Source of the DNA: Comamonadaceae bacterium
Lineage (GTDB): Bacteria; Pseudomonadota; Gammaproteobacteria; Burkholderiales; Burkholderiaceae_C
DNA: 38,193 bases
Assembly (NCBI GenBank): GCA_947378275.1
Contig: CANCJD010000004.1
Location: forward strand, 1-38,193
Direction: 5' to 3'
The translations under genes were made by a program, and so were the position numbers. This document shows positions 18,035 to 24,462 of the stretch, in pieces. Numbering within the stretch: position 1 is the stretch's first letter; every line of letters begins with the position of its first letter. Below the pieces are notes generated by a model. It did no database searches. It was not told where the DNA came from and saw nothing but the letters and a program-made list of their open reading frames with translations.

Positions 18035-18055
18035 GCACGAGCGAAGGTCTCAGGC
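18029..18055. terminator. Hairpin GCCTGAG-N13-CTCAGGC spanning both convergent stop codons
   Basis: Perfect 7-bp inverted repeat at the junction of convergent racemase and GGT genes; no U tract. Confidence 0.35.
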
Positions 18056-19666
18056 CACTGAAGGGCATCCCATCGCGTAACCGTCGCTGCGCGGGTCGTG
18101 CGCGCCGCGCATGCCACCATCGGCGTCTAGCACGATGGCGCCTGGGTGGCCCATCAGCGGGCTGTGCGCGTCCACTGTGCTGATGGTGTGACCGCGCAGT
18201 GACAGTGCCTCGCGCACCTCGGTCCCCACGTCGGCTTCGAGTTTGAGCGAATCGCGCGCGTCCGAGAAAGTCTTGCCCAGCAAAAAGCGCGGCTGCGCCA
18301 GAGCGTCGAACGGGTCCATCTGGTAGTCAATCAGGCGGGTGAGCACGGCCGCCAGCGTTTGGGGCTGGCCGTCGGCGCCCTGCGTGCCGTAGACCATGCG
18401 GGTGCGCCCACCCTTGCGGTAGATGCCGGGGTTCAGGGTGTGAAACGGGCGTTTGCCTGGTGCCAGGCAGTTGGGGTGCCGCGGGTCCAGCGAAAACGAG
18501 GCGCCCCGGTTGTGCCAGACCAGCCCGGTGTCGCCGGCCATCACGCCGCTGCCCCAGTCGTAATACACAGTGGCCAAGAGCGAGACGGCGTTGCCCGCCG
18601 CGTCTGCCGCGCCCACGTACACCGTGTCGCCCGTCTGAAACGGCTGCGGCCAGGGCAGGGCGCTTTGCATGTCGATGCGTGCGGCCAACGCGTCCAGATG
18701 TGCTTTGGACAGCAGGCGCTCGGTGGGTACTGGCACAAAAGCCGGGTCGGCCACAAAGCGCTTGCGGTCCAAAAATGCCTGTTTGGTGGCTTCCACCAGC
18801 AGGTGGTAGTGGTCAGCGCTGCCCTGAGTTACCTTGGACAGGTCAAAGCGCTCGAGCACGCCCATGATTTGCAACGTGGTGATGCCTTGGGTGGGTGGTG
18901 GGTGCGCCAGCAGCGTGCCGCCGCGGTAGTCCACGGCCAATGGCGCCTCGACATGGGCGCGGGTGCGCGCCAGGTCTTCGCGCGTGAGTGGCGAGCCCGC
19001 CGCCGCCATTGCGTCGGCGATGCGCTGGGCCAACGGGCCTTCGTACATCGCGCGCGCGCCGCGCTCGGCGAGTGTTTCCAGGGTGCGCGCCAGCAGCGGC
19101 TGGCGGCGTACGGTGCCCGCTGGCGGCACGCGGCCTTGGTCGGAAAATACGGCAAACACATCGCCCAGCGCACCCGCCTCGGGCAGGCGAAAGTCCAGCC
19201 AAAAGCGCTCGGAGGCGCTGATCTCAAATCCCTCGCGCGCCAGCGCAATGGACGGCGCCAGCAGCGCGCTCCAACTGCGCTTGCCGCCCCAGGTGCTGCG
19301 GCTGATCTCAAAGGCCCGGCCCAGTGCGTCGGCGGCGCCTGCGGTGGTGAGCGCCGCGCGCGGCCCGCGTGTGGGAATGGCGCCGCTGTAACCGTCCACC
19401 TTGTGCGCCGCCTGGCCTATCCCTGAGATGCTTTGCACCACGCCCTGGGCGTTGGCCACCAGCATCAGCACGTCGCCACCCCAGCCGCAAAAATGCGGGT
19501 AGGTCACGTTCAGGGTGGCGACTGTGGCAATGGCGGCCTCAATCGCATTGCCGCCCTTAGAGAGCACATCCACCCCGGCTTGGGTGGCCAGCGCGTGCGG
19601 GCTGGTCACCATGCCGGTGCGGGAGTGCGCACTGCTGCGCGCCGGGCCATTAGGCGTTGTGCTCAT
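18050..19666 (-). CDS. Gamma-glutamyltransferase-like Ntn hydrolase (GGT / oxamate amidohydrolase-like), no evident signal peptide
   Basis: GMVTSPHALATQAGVDVLSKGGNAIEAAIA at the N-terminus; GDTVYVGAADAAGNAVSLLATVYYDWGSG around the expected catalytic Thr. Confidence 0.88.
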   Translation of the reverse strand: MSTTPNGPARSSAHSRTGMVTSPHALATQAGVDVLSKGGNAIEAAIATVATLNVTYPHFCGWGGDVLMLVANAQGVVQSISGIGQAAHKVDGYSGAIPTRGPRAALTTAGAADALGRAFEISRSTWGGKRSWSALLAPSIALAREGFEISASERFWLDFRLPEAGALGDVFAVFSDQGRVPPAGTVRRQPLLARTLETLAERGARAMYEGPLAQRIADAMAAAGSPLTREDLARTRAHVEAPLAVDYRGGTLLAHPPPTQGITTLQIMGVLERFDLSKVTQGSADHYHLLVEATKQAFLDRKRFVADPAFVPVPTERLLSKAHLDALAARIDMQSALPWPQPFQTGDTVYVGAADAAGNAVSLLATVYYDWGSGVMAGDTGLVWHNRGASFSLDPRHPNCLAPGKRPFHTLNPGIYRKGGRTRMVYGTQGADGQPQTLAAVLTRLIDYQMDPFDALAQPRFLLGKTFSDARDSLKLEADVGTEVREALSLRGHTISTVDAHSPLMGHPGAIVLDADGGMRGAHDPRSDGYAMGCPSVA

Positions 19667-20568
19667 GCTGAAACCGTCTGCATATGCTGGCAAATCTGGC
19701 CCGGCGTGGTGAACCACACGTCCCCCGCGTCACGGGCGCGCACCAGGTGCGTCAGCGCCCGGCGCAAATGCAGCAGCCGGTGCGGCTGGCCCACGATATA
19801 GGGGTGCAGCGCTATGCCCATCACCAAGGGCTGTTGCACGGCCTGGTGGCGCATTTCGTCAAAGTGGTCGGTGATGAGTTCGCCAAAGGTCTTGCCGTCC
19901 ATCAGCCGCCCCATCACCATGGGGATGTCGTTGACCTCTTGCGGGTAGGGAATCGACCACAGGGGCTGGCCTGAGCGGGTGCGCATGCGCGTGGGCTGGT
20001 CGTCGTGGCACCAGTTCAGGGTGTAGCGGTAGCCCGTCTCGGCCAGCAGGTCCGGCGTGACCGAGCTCTCGGAAATCCAGGGCGAGAGCCAACCCGCAGG
20101 TGCTGAGCCGCTGTGCTGCAGCATGCGCTCGCGGCAGCCCGCGAGCAAAGCGCGCTCTTGGTCTTCTGGCAAATCAGACTGGCGCATGGCGTTGCTGTGG
20201 CCGTGGCCAATCAACTCGTCGCCGCGCTGCACCAGGGCCTGCACCAGTTCCGGGCAATGGTCGTAAAGCGCGGTGTTGATCAGCGCGCCCGTGGGCAGCG
20301 CGAGCTGGTCAAAGAGCTCCAAGCAGCGCCAGGCGCCCACGCGGTTGCCGTATTCGCGCCAGGCGTAGTTCAGCACGTCGGGTTGGGGTGATGCGGGGCC
20401 GATGTTGGCGCCTAGGCCGCCGCCAAAGGCGAAATGCTCCACGTTAAAGCCCAAGTACACAGCCAGGCGCGCGCCATTGGGCCAGCAGTAGTCGGGGCGC
20501 CGGGTGATGGGCGTGCAGTCAAAACGGCCGCTGTTGGCGATGGGTGCAAACGGGTCTTGGGGCGTCAT
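19663..20568 (-). CDS. Polysaccharide deacetylase family protein (PuuE allantoinase-like branch)
   Basis: WPNGARLAVYLGFNVEHF, REYGNRVGAWRCLELFDQLALPTGALINTALYDHCPELVQALVQRGDELIGHGHSN; 4-bp overlaps with both neighbours. Confidence 0.82.
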   Translation of the reverse strand: MTPQDPFAPIANSGRFDCTPITRRPDYCWPNGARLAVYLGFNVEHFAFGGGLGANIGPASPQPDVLNYAWREYGNRVGAWRCLELFDQLALPTGALINTALYDHCPELVQALVQRGDELIGHGHSNAMRQSDLPEDQERALLAGCRERMLQHSGSAPAGWLSPWISESSVTPDLLAETGYRYTLNWCHDDQPTRMRTRSGQPLWSIPYPQEVNDIPMVMGRLMDGKTFGELITDHFDEMRHQAVQQPLVMGIALHPYIVGQPHRLLHLRRALTHLVRARDAGDVWFTTPGQICQHMQTVSA

Positions 20569-21005
20569 GGCTGCGCTCCGGTGACCACGGGCCAGGGCGC
20601 GGCCAGACCGGCACGCACCAGCATCCATTCGGCGCTGTCGTTCCACACGTCCATTTGCACGATCAGGCCGCCTTGCACCACGTAGCGGTCCACATAGCGG
20701 TTGCCCTCAAACAGGGTGCCGTCGGGCCAGGCGCCGTAGAGCGTGCCGATGTTGTAGACGATGGCGTCAAGCGCGGTGGCACCGTCCACCACGTCGGTCT
20801 GCTCAAAGCGCTTTTTGACCCAGGCGTAGCGCGTGGCGTTGAAGGCGCTGCAGTCGCTGGGGTCACGCATTTCGCGCCCGCCGGTAAAGCGGATGCGCAG
20901 CGCAGGAGACACAAAGGCACGCGCACCGATCGGGTCTGGAACCATGATGGTGTGCAGAAATTTTTCGACCAAGTCTTTGGGGGAGAGAGCGGGAGAGCGA
21001 TCCAT
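20565..21005 (-). CDS. NTF2-like (SnoaL-type) protein
   Basis: About 146 aa: VEKFLHTIMVPDPIGARAFVSPALRIRF...NRYVDRYVVQGGLIVQMDVWNDSAEW. Confidence 0.72.
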   Translation of the reverse strand: MDRSPALSPKDLVEKFLHTIMVPDPIGARAFVSPALRIRFTGGREMRDPSDCSAFNATRYAWVKKRFEQTDVVDGATALDAIVYNIGTLYGAWPDGTLFEGNRYVDRYVVQGGLIVQMDVWNDSAEWMLVRAGLAAPWPVVTGAQP

Positions 21006-21075
21006 GGTTGCTAAAGGTCTTCGTTAATGAGGGATGCCGGGTCCGATGTGGCGTTGTGCCGGTGGAATAGCCTTC

Positions 21076-21098
21076 GCAATTTCTAGGCCATGGCCTAG
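21076..21098 (-). promoter_or_regulatory. Sigma54-like element (minus strand TGGCCT-AGAAA-TTGCG) fused to the 16-bp palindrome CTAGGCCATGGCCTAG
   Basis: GG-N10-GC spacing on the minus strand (plus 21076-21090); perfect palindrome at 21083-21098. Confidence 0.42.
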
Positions 21099-21258
21099 GT
21101 TTTTTAGCGCCATAGGTGCTTTCATCCTAGGGGGTCGCAGGCACAAGATCGGCACTTTGATCTATGTCATGCGCACAATTTTTTTGATTTTTATAATTGA
21201 CAGTTCGTCCGTGCCCAATTAAGGTGCGCGACCAGATTTTTTTTAAGGTGTGCCCCGC

Positions 21259-22212
21259 ATGCGTCGAATTTATTTTTTGTGGTTGCTGCTGCTGGCGGGC
21301 AGTGCGTTTGGCGCCGAAATGCAAGCCATATTGCTGTGGCCCACGATTCCGTTTATTCGCGGCCAAGATTTGTGCCAATACCAAGACGCATATGGCCGCA
21401 GTAAATCAGAAAATTCCCAGGCCCTGACGCAAAACATGATTGGTTTGCTGCGCGAAGGTGCGAGCTCCGGCAGCGCGTTTGCCATGGTATTGGCCATGGA
21501 TGAATTAACCAACAAAAACCGTGCGCTGGCCAGCGCCGGTTTGGGGATGGACGTGGTGCTTGAGGGCAGTCTGAAGGCATCTTTGGACGCTATTTACCGC
21601 GACATTAACCCGCAACAAAAGAAAGTGGCCTTCTTCAATCCGATGCCGCTCATTCAGGTGGTTCACGAGCTGCATGACCAAAAGCGCCAAGGTTACCTGG
21701 ATCAGCGTTATCTCTCGGGCCTGACAGGCGTGGTGTGGGGCATTTATTCATTCAGCCCGAGCTGCCGCGGCGACGTCACGGTGACGCTGCACATTGAAAC
21801 CAAAGAGGGCGTGACCTACAACTTCCAGGGTCAAGGAACGCCAGAGTCGGTCATGCAGGGAATGGCGGGCCAGGTGTTTGAGTTCTTTCAGAGAACCCGG
21901 TTCCCTTCCAAAGTGAAATACGGCAACGGTTTTGTGGAACTCTTGGGCGCACCCGGATCACCCATCAGCCACGCCACTTTGCCCGAGAATGCTGAAAAAT
22001 CCTGCGAAAAAATGCAGGGCCGCCTGCCCACTGCCGAAGAATATATTTTTCTGTCAAGTCTGGGCGACTGGAGCGGTGGCGTCACCCTGCGCCATGAGTT
22101 TTGGGCGATGGCCAATGGCATGGTGATGGCCCCCGACCTGCCCAACCCTAGCCCGGTGCGCAAGGCGGAAGAAATCCGGGTCAACGAATACCATTTTTAC
22201 TGCGTGCGCTGA
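21259..22212 (+). CDS. Exported uncharacterised protein with an FGE/C-type-lectin-like C-terminal segment
   Basis: Signal peptide MRRIYFLWLLLLAGSAFGA; C-terminus CEKMQGRLPTAEEYIFLSSLGDWSGG...FWAMANGMV...YHFYCVR. Confidence 0.75.
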   Translation: MRRIYFLWLLLLAGSAFGAEMQAILLWPTIPFIRGQDLCQYQDAYGRSKSENSQALTQNMIGLLREGASSGSAFAMVLAMDELTNKNRALASAGLGMDVVLEGSLKASLDAIYRDINPQQKKVAFFNPMPLIQVVHELHDQKRQGYLDQRYLSGLTGVVWGIYSFSPSCRGDVTVTLHIETKEGVTYNFQGQGTPESVMQGMAGQVFEFFQRTRFPSKVKYGNGFVELLGAPGSPISHATLPENAEKSCEKMQGRLPTAEEYIFLSSLGDWSGGVTLRHEFWAMANGMVMAPDLPNPSPVRKAEEIRVNEYHFYCVR

Positions 22213-22223
22213 GCGCCGCGCGT

Positions 22224-22670
22224 TTATCCCGCCAGCGCCGTCTTCACCGCCGCCGACACGGAAGACATCTCCGCCTTTCCGGCCAGGCGCGTTTTCACTA
22301 CGCCCATGACTTTGCCCATGTCGCCGGGGCCCGCGGCGCCCAGTTCCACTACGATCGCCTTGACCGCAGCCAGCACCTCGTCGGCCGCCATGCGCTGGGG
22401 CAGGTAGGCTTGCAACACAGTGATCTCGGCGGCTTCTTTGTCCGCCAGATCTTGGCGCGCGGCGGCTTCGAATGCGGCAATCGAGTCTTTGCGTTGTTTG
22501 ATGAGCTTGTCTACCAGTCCCACCACGGCGGCGTCGTCCAGCACGATGCGTTCGTCTACCTCACGCTGCTTGCAGGCCGCCAGCAACAGGCGGATGGTGC
22601 CCAGGCGCTCGCTGTCTTTGGCGCGCATGGCGGTTTTCATATCTTCGGTAATCTGGTCTTTAAGCGACAT
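22224..22670 (-). CDS. GatB/YqeY domain protein
   Basis: MSLKDQITEDMKTAMRAKDSERLGTIRLLLAACKQREVDERI..., located 3' of rpsU. Confidence 0.93.
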   Translation of the reverse strand: MSLKDQITEDMKTAMRAKDSERLGTIRLLLAACKQREVDERIVLDDAAVVGLVDKLIKQRKDSIAAFEAAARQDLADKEAAEITVLQAYLPQRMAADEVLAAVKAIVVELGAAGPGDMGKVMGVVKTRLAGKAEMSSVSAAVKTALAG

Positions 22671-22704
22671 GGCCGTAGGCTCCTGCGGATGGGGGTGGAG
22701 AAGT

Positions 22705-22742
22705 TAAAAAAGCCCGCCGGAGCGTCCCCAGGCGAGCTTTTT
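22705..22742. terminator. Bidirectional Rho-independent terminator between rpsU and the yqeY-like gene
   Basis: AAAAAAGCCCGCC-N12-GGCGAGCTTTTT; 7-bp stem flanked by A and T tracts. Confidence 0.75.
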
Positions 22743-22749
22743 GGGCTTT

Positions 22750-22768
22750 AGAAGCCTTTGGGGCTTCT
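22750..22768. repeat. Hairpin AGAAGCC-N5-GGCTTCT just 3' of rpsU
   Basis: Perfect 7-bp inverted repeat 15 nt beyond the rpsU stop. Confidence 0.5.
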
Positions 22769-22782
22769 GTGGCAAAAGAAAC

Positions 22783-22995
22783 TTAGAACAGTTTCTTGGG
22801 CAACTGCATGCTGCGAATGCGCTTGTAGTTGCGCTTCACGGCAGCAGCTTTTTTGCGCTTGCGAATGGCAGTGGGCTTTTCGTAGAACTCGCGGGCGCGC
22901 AAGTCAGTCAGCAAGCCGAGCTTCTCGATAGTGCGTTTAAAGCGGCGCAGTGCGACGTCAAAGGGTTCGTTCTCTTTTACACGGATCGTGGTCAT
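22783..22995 (-). CDS. rpsU: 30S ribosomal protein S21
   Basis: [55 protein letters not shown]. Confidence 0.98.
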   Translation of the reverse strand: MTTIRVKENEPFDVALRRFKRTIEKLGLLTDLRAREFYEKPTAIRKRKKAAAVKRNYKRIRSMQLPKKLF

Positions 22996-23123
22996 TACGT
23001 AATGGTGTCCAAAATATGCCGACGAAGGTCATGGTGGAAGATCGGGCCACCCATGCCACGTACAGCGAAGTTCCCCGCTATTAAAGTTGATCAGGCAGCG
23101 GGGGTTTGCCAGCAAAGCCTCGG

Positions 23124-23129
23124 ATTATA
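23124..23129 (-). promoter_or_regulatory. Candidate -10 (TATAAT on the minus strand) for rpsU
   Basis: Consensus TATAAT upstream of rpsU with an implied leader of about 120 nt; the -35 is weak. Confidence 0.35.
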
Positions 23130-23140
23130 GCCCTGACGGA

Positions 23141-24409
23141 TCAGGCTTTTGGCACTTTCAGGGCATCAGCCAGCGCAATTGCGCACGCATGGGCACTGGC
23201 CCAGGCCCATTGGAAGTTGTAACCGCCCAGCCAGCCGGTCACATCCACCACTTCGCCAATGAAATACAGGCCTTTTTGGCGCGACTCCAGGGTCTGGCTG
23301 GAAAGCACCGCGGTGCTCACGCCGCCAGCGGTAACTTCGGCCTTGCGGTAGCCCTCGGTGCCGTTGGGCGTGATTTCCCAGCGGCTCACGCGCTCGGCCA
23401 GGGCGGCAAGCGCCTTGTCGGGCGTGTCGGCTACCGAGCGGTCCCAAGGCTGGCCCAGGGCTTTTCCCTGTTCCACCCAGGTGTCGGCCAAGCGGGCGGG
23501 TAAGACGGCGGCGAGTTCATTGGCCAGCAGTTTGCGCGAATGGATTTTGGCCTGCACGAGCTGCTGCGCCACGTCGGTGTGGGGCGCCAGATTCAGGCGG
23601 ATCGGCGTGTTGGGCTGCCAGTAGCTCGAAATCTGCAACACCCCCGGGCCGCTCAGGCCCCGGTGGGTGAACAACAAGTCTTCGTTGAACGCCATGGCCG
23701 TTTTTTTGCTGCCTGTGGCAATTTGCACCGGCAGCGACAGGCCGGCCAACTGCGCGAAAGGCGCCCAGTCGGCCTCGTCAAAGGTGAGCGGCACCAGCGC
23801 CGGGCGGGGCGCGACGAGTGGCAGTCCAAACTGGCTGGCAATGCGGTAGCCAAAGTCGGTGGCGCCGATTTTGGGAATGGACAGGCCGCCAGTGGCAATG
23901 ACCACAGCGCTGCAGGCCACCGGGCCCTGGCTGGTGTCAAGCAAATAGCGGGGCGCGGGCGGGCTGGCTTGCACAGCATCACCGTTGGCGTGCGCAGGTG
24001 CGGCGCGCAGCGATTGGACGCTGCAGGGCTGCCAGCGGGTGACGCCGCCCGTGGCGCATTCGGCCAAAAGTACGTTGATGATGTCTTCGGCCGAGCGGTC
24101 GCAAAAGAGCTGGCCCTTGTGCTTTTCATGGAAGGCTACGCCGTGCTTTTGCAACAGGTCCAGAAAATCGCGCGGCGTGTAGCGCGACAGTGCCGAGCGG
24201 CAAAAGCGCGGGTTCTCGCTCAAAAAGTTGGCCGGTGTGGTGTCGAGGTTGGTGAAGTTGCAGCGTCCGCCGCCCGAGATGCGGATTTTTTCCGCCACTT
24301 TCTCAGCGTGGTCGATCACTAACACCTTCAGGCCACGCTGGCCCGCGGCTCCCGCACAAAACAAACCGGCAGCGCCTGCGCCCACCACCACCACGTCAAA
24401 AAATTGCAT
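23141..24409 (-). CDS. HI0933/YhiN family FAD-dependent oxidoreductase
   Basis: VVVVGAGAAGLFCAGAAGQRG, ISGGGRCNFTN, GGVSTAVLSSQTLESRQKGLYFIGEVVDVTGWLGGYNFQWAWASA. Confidence 0.92.
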   Translation of the reverse strand: MQFFDVVVVGAGAAGLFCAGAAGQRGLKVLVIDHAEKVAEKIRISGGGRCNFTNLDTTPANFLSENPRFCRSALSRYTPRDFLDLLQKHGVAFHEKHKGQLFCDRSAEDIINVLLAECATGGVTRWQPCSVQSLRAAPAHANGDAVQASPPAPRYLLDTSQGPVACSAVVIATGGLSIPKIGATDFGYRIASQFGLPLVAPRPALVPLTFDEADWAPFAQLAGLSLPVQIATGSKKTAMAFNEDLLFTHRGLSGPGVLQISSYWQPNTPIRLNLAPHTDVAQQLVQAKIHSRKLLANELAAVLPARLADTWVEQGKALGQPWDRSVADTPDKALAALAERVSRWEITPNGTEGYRKAEVTAGGVSTAVLSSQTLESRQKGLYFIGEVVDVTGWLGGYNFQWAWASAHACAIALADALKVPKA

Positions 24410-24462
24410 GGTGGCGAGTGTAGGCGCAGGGCTTGCGCGCTGGCGCAGGTTTGTGGGTCGGT

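Noticed and set aside
18359-19426. 355-aa plus-strand ORF antisense to the GGT-like gene
   Set aside because: Shadow ORF; GGT motifs are on the minus strand.
21157-21170. Possible second FNR box TTGATCTATGTCAT
   Set aside because: Only one half-site is intact (TTGAT; the other is GTCAT), and no clear target promoter geometry was found.
23132-23145. CCTGA-CGGA-TCAGG inverted repeat at the HI0933 stop codon as a terminator
   Set aside because: 5-bp stem only, and the short T run follows it on the strand opposite to the gene.
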